A stretch of DNA of 50,806 bases from a bacterium (lineage in GTDB: Bacteria; SZUA-79; Acidulodesulfobacterales; Acidulodesulfobacteraceae). Positions 8,413-18,702 of this stretch are shown piece by piece. The position numbers and the translations under genes were made by a program. Below the pieces are notes generated by a model. The model saw only the letters and a program-made list of their open reading frames with translations, searched no databases and was not told the DNA's origin. Each line of letters opens with the position of its first letter. Position 1 is the first letter of the stretch. The stretch lies in assembly GCA_027318865.1 (NCBI GenBank), contig DAHVOJ010000009.1, positions 1 to 50,806 on the forward strand, in the 5' to 3' direction.

Positions 8413-9576
8413 ATGGACGACACCCGCTTATATATAAATATTAAAAACCTCGCAAATAACCTTAATTTCCTTAAAACGCTTAAGTCGGTAAAAAACAAAA
8501 AGATTATAGCGATTATTAAATCGGATGCTTACGGACACGGACTATTGCCCGTCGCAGAAATGCTTTTTAAATCGAAAATCGATTTTTTCGGAATTATAGA
8601 AATGGAAGAAGCCGAAAATATTCTTAAAAAAATCCCGCAGGTAAAACTTCTTATGCTAAAAGGGGTTAATTTGCAAGATTTAAAGACGGCGGCAGAATTA
8701 AATTTAAGAATAGGGGTATTCAGCTTAGATTATTTGAAAGAATTATTGAACAGAACAAAATCTATCGCCATAAATAAGATACTAAATATTCATTTAAAAT
8801 TCGATTCGGGAATGAATAGGTTGGGATTAACGGAAAAAGACGTCGAACAGGCTATACCCATTATTAACGACAACAAACAATATTTTAACGTCGAAGGTCT
8901 CTTCAGCCATTTATCTTCCGCCGGAAACGATACGGAATATACTAAATATCAGATAAATAATTTTAAAAGAATAACGTCTATGCTGGAGAAAAACAAAATA
9001 ATACCTGCATATAAGCATATCAGCGCCAGTTCGTCGCTTTTAAACTGCGAGATGCTCGAAGATTATTCTAATGCGGTTAGACCCGGAATCTCACTTTACG
9101 GATTTAATCCGAATACGGAACTTAATAACAGTAATGGTAAAGAAACCGGAAACAATATAAAACTTAAACAGTTAATGACTTTAAAGTCGAAAGTTTTACA
9201 AATTAAAAAAGTCGCAAAAGGCGGGTTCGTTTCTTACGGCAATACGTTTAAAGCCGACCGGGACATAACTATAGCTATAATCTCGGCAGGCTACGACAAC
9301 GGTATTCCAAGACTTTTATCGAATAAAGGACGGGTTTTGATTAACGGAAAATTTGCGCCGATAATAGGCATAATTACTATGAATATGACTATGGTAGATA
9401 TTTCCGCTATAAAAGGAGTAAAAACCGGCGACGAAACAATAATAACTGGGCGAAGCGGTTCACGCGAAATTAAAATAGAAGAAATTGCATCTTTAGCGCA
9501 AACAATTCCTTACGAAATATGCCTTAATTTTGGAAAGTCTAATAAAAAAGTTTATGCGGAAGACGGTCCCCTTTAA
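8413..9576 (+). CDS. alr: Alanine racemase
   Basis: 387 residues from the preferred start. The PLP lysine is K36 in IIAIIKSDAYGHG. The catalytic tyrosine of the other face lies in GGFVSYGNTFKA, and the C-terminal barrel holds IGIITMNMTMVDIS. It interconverts L- and D-alanine for peptidoglycan. An upstream TTG at 8377 would add 12 residues, but the alr family starts with a short stretch before the (L/I)xxLxxNL helix, so ATG at 8413 fits better. Neither start has a strong Shine-Dalgarno. It ends just before the bidirectional terminator at 9593-9619. Confidence 0.94.
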   Translation: MDDTRLYINIKNLANNLNFLKTLKSVKNKKIIAIIKSDAYGHGLLPVAEMLFKSKIDFFGIIEMEEAENILKKIPQVKLLMLKGVNLQDLKTAAELNLRIGVFSLDYLKELLNRTKSIAINKILNIHLKFDSGMNRLGLTEKDVEQAIPIINDNKQYFNVEGLFSHLSSAGNDTEYTKYQINNFKRITSMLEKNKIIPAYKHISASSSLLNCEMLEDYSNAVRPGISLYGFNPNTELNNSNGKETGNNIKLKQLMTLKSKVLQIKKVAKGGFVSYGNTFKADRDITIAIISAGYDNGIPRLLSNKGRVLINGKFAPIIGIITMNMTMVDISAIKGVKTGDETIITGRSGSREIKIEEIASLAQTIPYEICLNFGKSNKKVYAEDGPL

Positions 9577-9592
9577 TTTTTTAAGTTAAAAC

Positions 9593-9619
9593 AAAAACCC
9601 GCTTTTTAGGCGGGTTTTT
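9593..9619. terminator. Bidirectional intrinsic terminator between alr and nfu
   Basis: AAAAACCCGC (9593-9602) pairs perfectly with GCGGGTTTTT (9610-9619) around a 7-nt loop. T-runs follow on both strands, so it can end alr on plus and the nfu gene on minus. Confidence 0.9.
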
Positions 9620-9631
9620 TAAATAATTTTT

Positions 9632-9862
9632 TTAAACGGCGTTGACTTCTTTAACGCCCGGGATGCGTTCCTTAAGAAGACGTTCAATTCCGCCTTTCAG
9701 GGTCATTATAGAACCCATACAGTGAGCGCACGCACCCTTGAGCCTGACGTCAACGGTTCCGTCGTCGTGTATATTGACCAATTCTACGTCTCCCCCGTCA
9801 TATTGCAGTGAAGGTCTTATTTCATCTATTACCTTTGATACCTGAGCCTTATCTAATGCCAT
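9632..9862 (-). CDS. NifU C-terminal-domain (NFU) Fe-S scaffold protein
   Basis: 76 residues, a single NFU domain with the cluster-binding C-x-x-C in GACAHCMGS and the preceding YDGGDVELV strand. Stand-alone NFU proteins carry assembled Fe-S clusters to target enzymes, here possibly the radical SAM enzyme encoded upstream. It is the last gene of the long minus-strand run and ends at the terminator at 9593-9619. An AGGAGG-like ribosome site is visible just upstream (GGAGGAT before ATG). Confidence 0.9.
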   Translation of the reverse strand: MALDKAQVSKVIDEIRPSLQYDGGDVELVNIHDDGTVDVRLKGACAHCMGSIMTLKGGIERLLKERIPGVKEVNAV

Positions 9863-9959
9863 AAATCCTCCTATAATAATTAAATTTAATCATATTTCAA
9901 AGTTTGCTAACGCTTTCTTTACTATATGAACATAATATATCTATATTTATATTATATAA

Positions 9960-10445
9960 CTATATATACTTAATGTCAATTATTTCGAACTCTTTAACGC
10001 CGTTGGGAACGTTAATTCTTGCCTCGTCTCCAATGCATTTGCCGATAAGAGCTTTTGCTATAGGAGAACTTATGGAAATCTTGCCTTCTTTAATGTTAGA
10101 TTCTGCATCGCCGACTATTTTATATGCGACTTCCTTGTCGGTATTAAGGTCAAGCAAAGTGACGGTTGCCCCGAATACTATTTTTTCTTCGCAAATTTTA
10201 GATACGTCTATAACTTGCGACCTTGCTATCCGGTCTTCTATCTCCATAATTTTGCCGTTTATAAAACCCTGCTTGTCTTTTGCATATTGATATTCGGCAT
10301 TTTCGGAAAGATCCCCATGCGCTCTTGCCTCTTCTATGGCTTTTATATTTGCCGGTCTTTCTACGGACTTAAGCCGTTTCAACTCTTTAAGCAAATTTTC
10401 ATGTCCCTCTTTAGTTATATAAAAGGTTTTTTCTTGTCCTGCCAA
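9960..10445 (-). CDS. greA: Transcription elongation factor GreA
   Basis: 161 residues from a TTG start. N-terminal coiled coil (YITKEGHENLLKELKRLKSVERP, EEARAHGDLSENAEY, then KDKQGFINGKI) with the acidic tip residues, then the C-terminal globular domain (VTLLDLNTDKEVAYKIVGDAES... SPIAKALIGKCIGDEARI). GreA binds the RNA polymerase secondary channel and stimulates cleavage of backtracked transcripts. The open frame extends to 10460, but that extension contains the Shine-Dalgarno itself, so TTG at 10445 is the real start. It lies 39 bp after the carB stop. Confidence 0.95.
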   Translation of the reverse strand: MAGQEKTFYITKEGHENLLKELKRLKSVERPANIKAIEEARAHGDLSENAEYQYAKDKQGFINGKIMEIEDRIARSQVIDVSKICEEKIVFGATVTLLDLNTDKEVAYKIVGDAESNIKEGKISISSPIAKALIGKCIGDEARINVPNGVKEFEIIDIKYI

Positions 10446-10451
10446 TATTAT

Positions 10452-10458
10452 CACCTCC
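10452..10458 (-). promoter_or_regulatory. Shine-Dalgarno that fixes the greA TTG start
   Basis: GGAGGTG sits 6 nt before the TTG at 10445 and inside the longer possible frame, which excludes the upstream TTG at 10460 as initiator. Confidence 0.85.
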
Positions 10459-10484
10459 AAAACAAATACTTATTAAAATAATTG

Positions 10485-13400
10485 TTATATACCTTTATAA
10501 TAATCCTGCAAAGCCTTTACCGAAATATTATTTTCCTTAAGGGCTTTAATCGCCATACATGCGGCTTCTGCGCCGCGTATAGTAGTATAATAAGGAAGAG
10601 AAAACTCTATTGCGCTTCTTCTTATAATATAAGAATCTTCGAGAGATTTTTGACCTCTCGGCGTATTGATTATCATCGATATTTCTTTATTTTTAAGCGC
10701 GTCTATTATATGCGGACGACCTTCTTTTACTTTATTTATTTTTCTGTTTCCGATGCCGAGCCCATTTAAATATTCCGACGTTCCTTTTGTGGCAAGAATA
10801 TTAAGTCCAGCCTCGGTTAAAGATCTGCCCAGCTCCTTTAAATATTTTTTATCCTCGTCTTTGACGCTGATAAGAACATTTCCGGAAAGAGGTAGATTCT
10901 GCCCTGCGGCTATCTGCGATTTTGCGTAAGCCATTCCGAAGCTCGCGTCTATTCCCATGACTTCCCCCGTTGACCTCATTTCCGGACCAAGCATGGGATC
11001 GACGTTAGAAAATTTAGAAAAAGGAAACACGGCTTCTTTTACGCAGTAATAATCTATATTAAAAGACCTTCCGAGCCTAAAATTTTTAAGTTTCCCTCCA
11101 AGCATAATTATAGTAGCTAATTTTGCAATCTGCACTCCGGTAGCCTTTCCTATAAACGGAACCGTCCTTGACGCTCTCGGATTTACTTCTATAATATATA
11201 TTTTTTCGTTTTTTACGGCAAACTGAATATTAATAAGACCTTTAACGTGAAACCTCATACATATTGTTTCGGTAATATCTTTAATTTTCCCCACCGCCTC
11301 CGCGCTTAAAGAAAAAGACGGCAGAGAACAGGCGCTGTCGCCGGAATGAACTCCGGCTTCTTCGATGTGCTCCATTATTCCGGCGATATAAACGGACTCG
11401 CCGTCGCTTAATGCATCTACGTCAACCTCTATGGCATCTTCGAGAAATTTATCTATAAGAATTGGAAAAGAAACGTCCTGTTTAAATATTTTTTTAATAT
11501 ACTCCACAAGTCCGTTTTCGTTATAAATAGTTTCCATGGCTCTTCCGCCAAGAACGTAAGAAGGTCTTAATAAAACGGGGAAACCGATGGTTTTTGTCTT
11601 CTCGAATATTTCGTTAGCGTTAAACGCCATAGCGCTTTCCGGTTGAAGCAAATTTAATTTGTTTATTATATTTTTAAATTTTTCCCTGTCTTCGGCTATA
11701 TCGATATATTTATAAGGCGTACCTAAAATCTTTATCCCTTTTGAATCAAATTTTTTTGCTAATTTTAGAGGCGTCTGACCTCCAAATTGAAGTATGACCG
11801 GAGGATTATTTTCGGCAAAGCATACCGCCTCGACATCTTCAAAGGTTAGAGGTTCAAAATAAAGCCTCGAAGAAGTATCATAGTCGGTAGAAACTGTTTC
11901 GGGATTACAGTTCAGCATTATTGAGGAATAGCCGTTTTCTTTCAATGCTAAGGAGCAGTGAACGCAGCAGTAATCGAACTCTATGCCCTGTCCTATTCTG
12001 TTCGGACCGCTGCCCAGTATTATAACTTTTTTATCTTTAAGCGGCTCTATTTCGTTAAATTTATCGTAAGACGAATACATATAAGGGGTAGATGCTTCAA
12101 ACTCGGCGGCGCAAGTATCCACCTTCTTAAAAATTCTGCGTATATTAGCTGTTTTTAATGCTTCGTCGACGGCGTTTTCCGTTTTTTCTATCAGCGAAAT
12201 AATTTCCGGATCTTTTTTAAAATATTCTTCGGATAAAACATGACTTCCGCCTTCTTTTTTTGCGATTAATTTTGCTATAATCCTGTTTGAAAAACCGGTT
12301 TCTTTAGACTCTTTGAGCAGTTCTAAATCTTTCAGCGGATTTTCGGCAAAAAAGAGCTTTTTTTCTTGTTCTATTATAAGTTCTATTTGGCTAAGAAACC
12401 ACGCATCTATTTTAGAAAATTCATTAATTTCTTCTACGGAGAAGCCAGCCCTTAAGGCATCGGCCACTAAAAAAAGTCTTTTAAAATCGCTATTTTTTAT
12501 TAACGATTTAATTTCTTCCTTAATAATTTCCACGTCATATCTTTCTTTTACGGTATCATAAGACAAATCTAACCCATAAAGCGATTCAATGCCGTAGTAT
12601 CCGTTTTCTAACGACCTTGCGGCTTTTTGAAGAGATTCGACGAACGTTCTTCCTATAGCCATCACTTCGCCGACCGATTTCATGTGAGTCGTAAGAGTGC
12701 TGTCGGTTTGAGGAAATTTTTCAAAAATAAAACGCGGTATTTTCACCACTACGTAATCTATCGAGGGCTCAAAACAGGCAAGCGTTTTCCCTGTAATATC
12801 GTTGGTAATTTCGTCTAAAGCATATCCGACTGCAAGCTTGGCTGCAATTTTTGCAATTGCGAAACCCGTAGCTTTTGATGCAAGACTTGAACTTCTAGAC
12901 ACCCTGGGATTCATTTCTATAACGTAAACTTCATCGGAATTAGGATCTAGCGCAAACTGAATATTAGAACCGCCTGTTTCTACGCCTATTTCGCTCATTA
13001 TCTTTATAGAATAATCCCTTATTTTCTGTAAATCCCTGTCGTTTAAAGTCTGAACCGGAGCAATGGTTATAGAATCGCCGGTATGAATTCCCATTGGGTC
13101 AAAATTTTCTATAGAACACACGATTAAAGTATTCCTATTTTTATCCGTCATCACTTCGAGTTCGACTTCTTTAAACCCTATAATAGATTTTTCGATTAAT
13201 ATTTCGCCGATAGGACTTAAATTTATGCCGTTAGAAGCAATTTCTCCAAACTCATATATGTTATAAGCTATTCCGCCGCCGCTTCCGCCGAGAGTGAACG
13301 ACGGTCTTATAATAGCCGGAAAACCTATGCTTTTTTGCACCTCATATGCCTCATCCATATTTCTGGCAAAGCCGCCATGCAAAACCGGAACTCCGATTTT

Positions 13401-13811
13401 CTCCATGCTTTTCTTAAAATATTCCCTGTCTTCCGCTTTTTTAATAGCATCGATATTAGCTCCAAGAATATTCAAGCCATATTTTTGTATGATTCCTGCA
13501 TCGAAAAGTTCCAGCGTAATATTAAGCGCAGTCTGCCCGCCAAGAGTAGGCAGTATGCTATCCGGTTTTTCTTTTTCTATTATTTTCTCTACAAAATCTT
13601 TAGTGAGCGGCTCCACATAAGTTTTATAGGCGTAATCCGGATCGGTCATAATAGTGGCGGGGTTAGAATTTACCAGAATTACTTCATATCCTTCCTCGGA
13701 AAGAGCTTTAGCTCCCTGCGTTCCGGAATAGTCAAACTCAGCCGCCTGTCCTATAACTATAGGACCGGAGCCTATTATTAAAATTCTTTTAATGTCCGTT
13801 CTTTTTGGCAT
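10485..13811 (-). CDS. carB: Carbamoyl-phosphate synthase large subunit
   Basis: 1108 residues, normal length. Two homologous ATP-grasp halves are visible: the first starts with [24 protein letters not shown], the second with [23 protein letters not shown]. Each has its own grasp core ([23 protein letters not shown]) and Mg-binding (V/I)IEMNPR..RSSS / (I)[13 protein letters not shown] segment. The C-terminal ~140 residues form the MGS-like allosteric domain ([10 protein letters not shown]). It uses ammonia from CarA, bicarbonate and two ATP for pyrimidine and arginine synthesis. It follows pflX by 51 bp in the pyr cluster. Confidence 0.98.
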   Translation of the reverse strand: MPKRTDIKRILIIGSGPIVIGQAAEFDYSGTQGAKALSEEGYEVILVNSNPATIMTDPDYAYKTYVEPLTKDFVEKIIEKEKPDSILPTLGGQTALNITLELFDAGIIQKYGLNILGANIDAIKKAEDREYFKKSMEKIGVPVLHGGFARNMDEAYEVQKSIGFPAIIRPSFTLGGSGGGIAYNIYEFGEIASNGINLSPIGEILIEKSIIGFKEVELEVMTDKNRNTLIVCSIENFDPMGIHTGDSITIAPVQTLNDRDLQKIRDYSIKIMSEIGVETGGSNIQFALDPNSDEVYVIEMNPRVSRSSSLASKATGFAIAKIAAKLAVGYALDEITNDITGKTLACFEPSIDYVVVKIPRFIFEKFPQTDSTLTTHMKSVGEVMAIGRTFVESLQKAARSLENGYYGIESLYGLDLSYDTVKERYDVEIIKEEIKSLIKNSDFKRLFLVADALRAGFSVEEINEFSKIDAWFLSQIELIIEQEKKLFFAENPLKDLELLKESKETGFSNRIIAKLIAKKEGGSHVLSEEYFKKDPEIISLIEKTENAVDEALKTANIRRIFKKVDTCAAEFEASTPYMYSSYDKFNEIEPLKDKKVIILGSGPNRIGQGIEFDYCCVHCSLALKENGYSSIMLNCNPETVSTDYDTSSRLYFEPLTFEDVEAVCFAENNPPVILQFGGQTPLKLAKKFDSKGIKILGTPYKYIDIAEDREKFKNIINKLNLLQPESAMAFNANEIFEKTKTIGFPVLLRPSYVLGGRAMETIYNENGLVEYIKKIFKQDVSFPILIDKFLEDAIEVDVDALSDGESVYIAGIMEHIEEAGVHSGDSACSLPSFSLSAEAVGKIKDITETICMRFHVKGLINIQFAVKNEKIYIIEVNPRASRTVPFIGKATGVQIAKLATIIMLGGKLKNFRLGRSFNIDYYCVKEAVFPFSKFSNVDPMLGPEMRSTGEVMGIDASFGMAYAKSQIAAGQNLPLSGNVLISVKDEDKKYLKELGRSLTEAGLNILATKGTSEYLNGLGIGNRKINKVKEGRPHIIDALKNKEISMIINTPRGQKSLEDSYIIRRSAIEFSLPYYTTIRGAEAACMAIKALKENNISVKALQDYYKGI

Positions 13812-13862
13812 ATTTAAATTAATTTTTTAGATTTTTATTAATTTAATTATATTATCTTTAGT

Positions 13863-14837
13863 TTAAATGTATTCTAAATTGTCAAAATCGAAATTTTCAT
13901 CGAAATATTTATCGTTTTGAAAAAATCCCGTTAAATTGTTATCTATTAAGGCTTCGACCGCCGCAGAATACTCTTCTGCAGTAATCGCAACGGATATTTT
14001 ATCGTCGTAAAAAGCCTTATAAGCGGGAAAATACTGACTCATAATGCTGACCGGAACATCTATGCCAAGTTGTCCGGCTATAAATTTGAAAGAATCCGCA
14101 TATCCGCTGATTCCTTGCGGCAAAACAAGATGCCTTATTAAAAGTCCGGAAACGGCTATTCCGTCTTTATTTATTCTTAGCTCTTTTACCTGTTCGTACA
14201 TTATTTTTAAAGCCTTTCTGTTGATTTCTACATAATCGGGCACTCCCGAATATTTTAAGGCATATTTATTATCGGAATATTTAATATCCGGAAGATATAT
14301 ATCGATTATTTTATTTAACAAATCTAATAATCTTTTATCTTCGTAACCGGAACTGTTATAAACTATCGGTATATTAAGCCCCATTGTTTTAGCCAGAAAT
14401 ATCGATTCCGCCACGAATGGCATATAGTGCGAAGGCGTTACCAGATTAATATTATGAGCTTTTTTCCCCTGTAGTTCAACCATTTTTTCGGCAAATTCAA
14501 TCGTATCGTAATATTTACCTATGCCGTATCTGCTTATCGGATAATTCTGGCAAAACTTGCATTTCAAAGGACAACCGCTAAAAAATACCGTTCCCGAACC
14601 GCTTCCCCCCGATATAGACGGTTCTTCTCCAAAATGTAGATTAATACTTGCTATTTTTAACTTGTCTTCCCCGCCGCATAAACCTTTTTCGCCTTTAAGC
14701 CTTTTTGCACCGCAGCGTCTTGGACATAATCCGCAGTTTTCCGTTAAACCGTAAAGAGCATCAATTTTAGAAAGAAAATCTTCATTAGAAATATCGAGAT
14801 ACGAAGGGTGAAAATAATTATTTTTTATCTTAAACAT
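13863..14837 (-). CDS. Radical SAM protein, PflX family
   Basis: 324 residues. The radical SAM cluster motif C-x3-C-x2-C is in FFSGCPLKCKFCQNYPIS. N-terminal to it lies a second cysteine group (CGLCPRRCGAKR...GLCGG) typical of the PflX/COG1313 branch of pyruvate-formate-lyase-activase homologues. It should bind a 4Fe-4S cluster and generate a 5'-deoxyadenosyl radical; the substrate of this family is not established. The gene overlaps the 3' end of carA by 13 bp and sits between carA and carB, so it is translated with the pyrimidine genes. No pyruvate formate lyase gene is nearby. Confidence 0.88.
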   Translation of the reverse strand: MFKIKNNYFHPSYLDISNEDFLSKIDALYGLTENCGLCPRRCGAKRLKGEKGLCGGEDKLKIASINLHFGEEPSISGGSGSGTVFFSGCPLKCKFCQNYPISRYGIGKYYDTIEFAEKMVELQGKKAHNINLVTPSHYMPFVAESIFLAKTMGLNIPIVYNSSGYEDKRLLDLLNKIIDIYLPDIKYSDNKYALKYSGVPDYVEINRKALKIMYEQVKELRINKDGIAVSGLLIRHLVLPQGISGYADSFKFIAGQLGIDVPVSIMSQYFPAYKAFYDDKISVAITAEEYSAAVEALIDNNLTGFFQNDKYFDENFDFDNLEYI

Positions 14838-15931
14838 AACTCTTTAAATTCAGAAAAAAGATATCTTGAATCTCTCGGTCCGGGCGAGCTTTCCGGATGG
14901 TACTGGACTGAAAACGCTTTTAAACTCTCATTTTTAATACCTTCTACCGTATCGTCGTTTAAATTTATATGGGATAGCTTGGTATCTTTTAAATAATTTT
15001 TCGAAGCATTACCGGAAAAATCGACGCAAAAACCGTGATTTTGAGAAGTAATTTCTACCTTTCCGGTTTTTAGATTTTTTACCGGCTGATTTATTCCGTG
15101 ATGACCGAATTTTAACTTATAAGTATTAAAACCGAGAGCGATGGATAACAATTGATGTCCGAGGCATATTCCAAAGACGGGCTTCTCTCCGAGCAAACTT
15201 TTAAGCGTTTCAACTTCTTTCGCCATGGTTTTAGGATCGCCGGGACCGTTCGACAGAAGAATGCCGTCCGGCTCTGTATCCAATATTTCTTTTTTTGAAA
15301 AATTATGCGGCACGACCGTAACATCGGCTTTAATATCGTTTAGACACCTTATGGTATTAGATTTAACGCCGTAATCTATAACGGTTACCTTAAATTCCGG
15401 AAAATCTACTTTATTTTCGTAAACTTTTTTGGAGGAAACGTTGGAAACTAAATTTAAACCTTCCATTTTTGGCAACGAATCAAGTTTCTTTTTAATATAA
15501 TTCATGCCTGCCTCCTTGGGAGCTATATAGACGTTCGACTGTCCTCCGTCCCTTAGCGAAATAGTTATATGCCTTGTATCCACGCCGGATATAACAGGAT
15601 AACCGTAAGAATTTATAAATCCGGCTAAACTTTTAACAGCGCCATGGTGAGAAAAATTATTAACGTAATTTTTTGTTACCAAGCCGGAAATCCATACCCT
15701 GTTCGATTCGAAATCGGATTCGTTTATCCCGTAATTACCTATCATAGGATAAGTCATAACCACTATCTGTCCGTTATATGAAGGGTCTGTAATAAGTTCC
15801 TGATAGCCGTTCATAGCGGTATTAAAAATAGCTTCCCCTCCGGATTCGATAAGTTTGCCTTCGTAAAATCCTTCGCAAAAAGTTCCATTTTCAAACATTA
15901 ATATCGCTTTTTCTTTCTTAAAACTATTCAT
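14825..15931 (-). CDS. carA: Carbamoyl-phosphate synthase small (glutaminase) subunit
   Basis: 368 residues. The N-terminal CarA domain (FYEGKLIESGGEAIFNTAMNGYQE; DPSYNGQI) is followed by a class I glutamine amidotransferase domain with nucleophile Cys in VFGICLGHQLL and the His-Glu pair in QYHPESSPGP. It hydrolyses glutamine and channels ammonia to CarB. It starts 26 bp downstream of pyrC and overlaps pflX at its end. Length and motifs are intact. Confidence 0.97.
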   Translation of the reverse strand: MNSFKKEKAILMFENGTFCEGFYEGKLIESGGEAIFNTAMNGYQELITDPSYNGQIVVMTYPMIGNYGINESDFESNRVWISGLVTKNYVNNFSHHGAVKSLAGFINSYGYPVISGVDTRHITISLRDGGQSNVYIAPKEAGMNYIKKKLDSLPKMEGLNLVSNVSSKKVYENKVDFPEFKVTVIDYGVKSNTIRCLNDIKADVTVVPHNFSKKEILDTEPDGILLSNGPGDPKTMAKEVETLKSLLGEKPVFGICLGHQLLSIALGFNTYKLKFGHHGINQPVKNLKTGKVEITSQNHGFCVDFSGNASKNYLKDTKLSHINLNDDTVEGIKNESLKAFSVQYHPESSPGPRDSRYLFSEFKELCLR

Positions 15932-15957
15932 ATCGTAATTTAAAATTTTATTTATTT

Positions 15958-17244
15958 CTAATTTTCCGTTAAAAGTTTCCCGCCTACGATTACCGCCGAA
16001 GCCTTGCCTTTAAATTTTTCTCCTATAAAAGGAGAATTTTTACTTATAGATTTAATGCCGCTTTCCGTAAATTGCCATTCTTTATTTATATCGACTAATG
16101 TAATATCGGCTATATATCCATTCTTTAAGGAACCTCTTCTGTCTAAATTTAAAATATTTGCAGGATTTAAAGACATAAGCCCGGCAATACGCATTAATGA
16201 AATTTTTTTGTCGTAAAAAAGTCTGAGTATTAAAGGTAACGACGTCTGCAGACCTATAATTCCAAAGGGTGCGGCATCTAAAGTATCTTCCTTTTCGTCT
16301 CTGCTATGAGGAGCATGGTCTGTAGCTATTACATCTATAGTTCCGTCTTTTATAGCTTCTACGATAGCTTTCCTATCCCGTTCCGCCCTCAAAGGAGGAT
16401 TCATTTTTGCGTTTGTATTATAATCAAGCAATGAAGCCTCGCTAAGAGAAAAATAATGGGGGCAGGTTTCGCATGTAACCTTTATTCCGGCTTTTTTTGC
16501 CCGTCTTATAATATCCGCAGAACCGATGGTAGAAACATGCGCTATATGGATTTTAACGCCGTAATACCCTGCAAGCATAATGTCTCTTGCTGTGCCTATA
16601 TCTTCTGCTGCGCTCGGAATACCTATTACTCCGAGACGCTCAGACATAACACCTTCGTTGATAACCCCTTTGCCCCGCAATTTTATGTCTTCGCTGTGTG
16701 ATATTACCGGTAAATTAAATGTATCCGCATACAAAAGCGCCCTCCCCATAAAGGCGCTGTCTTCTACCGGATTTCCGTCGTCGCTAAGCGCTACTGCTCC
16801 AGATTCCTTCAGTTCTCCGATATCGGCGAGAGAACCGCCTTTCAGCCCTTTAGAAATGGCGCCTATAGGAAATAAATTTATTAAATCCAATGTTTTAGCC
16901 TTATCTATCAAAAAACGCGTTATCTCCTTCGAATCGTTTACCGGATTAGTATTAGGCATACAGCATATGGAGGTAAAACCTCCCGCTATTGCCGCCTCCA
17001 TGCCGGATTTTATAGTTTCTTTATATTCATAACCCGGCTCCCTTAAATGAACATGCATATCTATCAAACCGGGAAAAACTATTAAATTGTCTGCCGGCAC
17101 GATTTTTACTCCTCCTGCCGGATCCTTTAGCTTACGGGAAGGCTCATCTTTTATTATTCCGTTTTCGATATAAATATTTCTTTTAATTTCTGTTTTTGTA
17201 AGAGGGTCTACGACTACGCCGTTTTTTATTAAAATTTTATCCAT
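15958..17244 (-). CDS. pyrC: Dihydroorotase
   Basis: 428 residues, the longer class I form. Metal ligands are seen in DMHVHLREPG (H-x-H), later histidines in HIAHVSTIGSAD and CETCPHYFSL, and the catalytic Asp in VIATDHAPHS. The carboxylated-lysine segment is EYKETIKSG. It cyclises carbamoyl-aspartate to dihydroorotate. It overlaps pyrB by 8 bp, and class I dihydroorotases often act in a complex with the transcarbamoylase, which fits this coupling. Confidence 0.96.
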   Translation of the reverse strand: MDKILIKNGVVVDPLTKTEIKRNIYIENGIIKDEPSRKLKDPAGGVKIVPADNLIVFPGLIDMHVHLREPGYEYKETIKSGMEAAIAGGFTSICCMPNTNPVNDSKEITRFLIDKAKTLDLINLFPIGAISKGLKGGSLADIGELKESGAVALSDDGNPVEDSAFMGRALLYADTFNLPVISHSEDIKLRGKGVINEGVMSERLGVIGIPSAAEDIGTARDIMLAGYYGVKIHIAHVSTIGSADIIRRAKKAGIKVTCETCPHYFSLSEASLLDYNTNAKMNPPLRAERDRKAIVEAIKDGTIDVIATDHAPHSRDEKEDTLDAAPFGIIGLQTSLPLILRLFYDKKISLMRIAGLMSLNPANILNLDRRGSLKNGYIADITLVDINKEWQFTESGIKSISKNSPFIGEKFKGKASAVIVGGKLLTEN

Positions 17245-18175
17245 GTATTTTTTGGTATCCCATTAAAATATAAAGGCATGCCATTCTAACCGCTACCCCG
17301 TTTTCTACCTGTTTAAATATATGGGTCCTGTTATCGTTTATTATGCTTCCTGAAATCTCCACGTCTCTATTGACAGGTCCGGGATGAAGAACCATAACCT
17401 TTTTATCCGCCAAGGAAAGCAGTTCCGGCGTCAATTTGAAAAAATTTCTGTACTCTTCTATAGACGGTATGAAATAATAGCTTGCTCTTTCTTTTTGAAT
17501 CCTGAGCATAATTACAACGTCGGCATCTTTAACCGCTTCTTCAATGCTCTTTGCTATAACTATTTTTTTGTTTTTATGTTCAGTCAGCCTCGGTAAAAGG
17601 GAATGGGGCGCATACAGATAAATATCGGCTCCCAATTTAGAAAATCCGTAAATATCGGATCTTGCCACTCTTGAGTGGCAAATATCGCCTATTATAGCCA
17701 CTTTAAGAGAGCTTAAATCTTTTTTTTCTTCCGCAACGGTCATAATATCTATAAGACACTGGGTAGGATGTTCGTTTATGCCGTCTCCGGCATTTATAAC
17801 GGAAGCCTTAGTTAACTTAGATATAAAATGCGCCGCCCCGGATTCGGAATGTCTGATTATGAAAGCATCCGGTTTCATGGCATCCAGATTTAGCACGGTA
17901 TCTTTAAGGCTCTCGCCTTTTGCAACCGAACTCTGGGAAATAGAAATACTTAAAGAATCCGCGCTCAATCTTTTTTGCGCTATTTCAAACGACGACCTTG
18001 TCCTTGTGGACGGTTCGTAAAAAATATTTACGACCGTTTTTCCTCTGAGCGTCGGAACTTTCTTTATGTCTTTAAGAAATATTTTTTTAAATTCTTTTGC
18101 CGTCTCTACAAAATAATTGATATCTGAAGCTGAAAGGTCTTTAATGGAAATGAGATCTTTTTTTTGAAAGCTCAT
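17237..18175 (-). CDS. pyrB: Aspartate carbamoyltransferase catalytic subunit
   Basis: 312 residues. The carbamoyl-phosphate site FYEPSTRTRSSFE and HPTQ (GINEHPTQCLID) are intact, as is the aspartate-side HPGPVNRDVE motif. It condenses carbamoyl phosphate and aspartate. There is no pyrI regulatory-subunit gene, so regulation is probably at the RNA level through pyrR next door. It overlaps pyrR by 4 bp (ATGA type) and pyrC by 8 bp. Confidence 0.97.
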   Translation of the reverse strand: MSFQKKDLISIKDLSASDINYFVETAKEFKKIFLKDIKKVPTLRGKTVVNIFYEPSTRTRSSFEIAQKRLSADSLSISISQSSVAKGESLKDTVLNLDAMKPDAFIIRHSESGAAHFISKLTKASVINAGDGINEHPTQCLIDIMTVAEEKKDLSSLKVAIIGDICHSRVARSDIYGFSKLGADIYLYAPHSLLPRLTEHKNKKIVIAKSIEEAVKDADVVIMLRIQKERASYYFIPSIEEYRNFFKLTPELLSLADKKVMVLHPGPVNRDVEISGSIINDNRTHIFKQVENGVAVRMACLYILMGYQKIHG

Positions 18176-18702
18176 ATTTTTTCGACAAATTTTTTTTTGC
18201 TTGTAATATTTACCTTAATTATTTCTTGTTTTTCCGCTTTTATTTTCTTTCCTATAAAATCTGCGCATATCGGCAATTCTCTCCCCTCTTTATCTACAAA
18301 AACGGCAAGTTTAATCTTTCTAGGTCTGCCAAAATCAAATATTTCGTCTATGGAAGCCCTGACGGTTCTTCCACTGTTTATAACGTCGTCAACGAGCAAA
18401 ATCTCTTTATCGTTAATATCAAAAGTAAGATCGGTTGAATAGCCGGATTTTTTAACGGCAAAAGGATCGTCTCTGTAAAGGGTCATGTCTATATAACCTA
18501 TTTTACAATCGATACCGAGCCGATTAAAAACAGCGTTTTTAATTAAACCGGCTAAAGGCACTCCGCCGTTTTTTATGCCTATTATTATTGCGTTGCTAAA
18601 ATCGATATCCGAACTTATTATACCGTTTATAAAATTATCAAGAATTAAATCTGTTTCTTTACCGCCAAAAATAATAACTCCTTTTTTCAACGTCAAATTC
18701 AC
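18172..18702 (-). CDS. pyrR: Bifunctional pyr regulator / uracil phosphoribosyltransferase PyrR
   Basis: 176 residues with a type I PRTase fold. The PRPP loop is EILLVDDVINSGRTVRA and the N-terminal flexible-loop region is IGIKNGGVPLAG. PyrR binds pyr mRNA in the presence of UMP and promotes attenuation, and has weak UPRTase activity. It sits first in the pyr block (pyrR-B-C-carA-pflX-carB), overlapping lepB by 4 bp. I did not find a clear PyrR-binding loop upstream; the overlapping coupling with lepB leaves no leader for a classical attenuator. Confidence 0.92.
   Translation of the reverse strand: MNLTLKKGVIIFGGKETDLILDNFINGIISSDIDFSNAIIIGIKNGGVPLAGLIKNAVFNRLGIDCKIGYIDMTLYRDDPFAVKKSGYSTDLTFDINDKEILLVDDVINSGRTVRASIDEIFDFGRPRKIKLAVFVDKEGRELPICADFIGKKIKAEKQEIIKVNITSKKKFVEKI

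Noticed and set aside
13294-13781. Two plus-strand open frames of 108 and 148 residues
   Set aside because: Both lie antisense within carB, overlap each other and have no start signals or recognisable domains.
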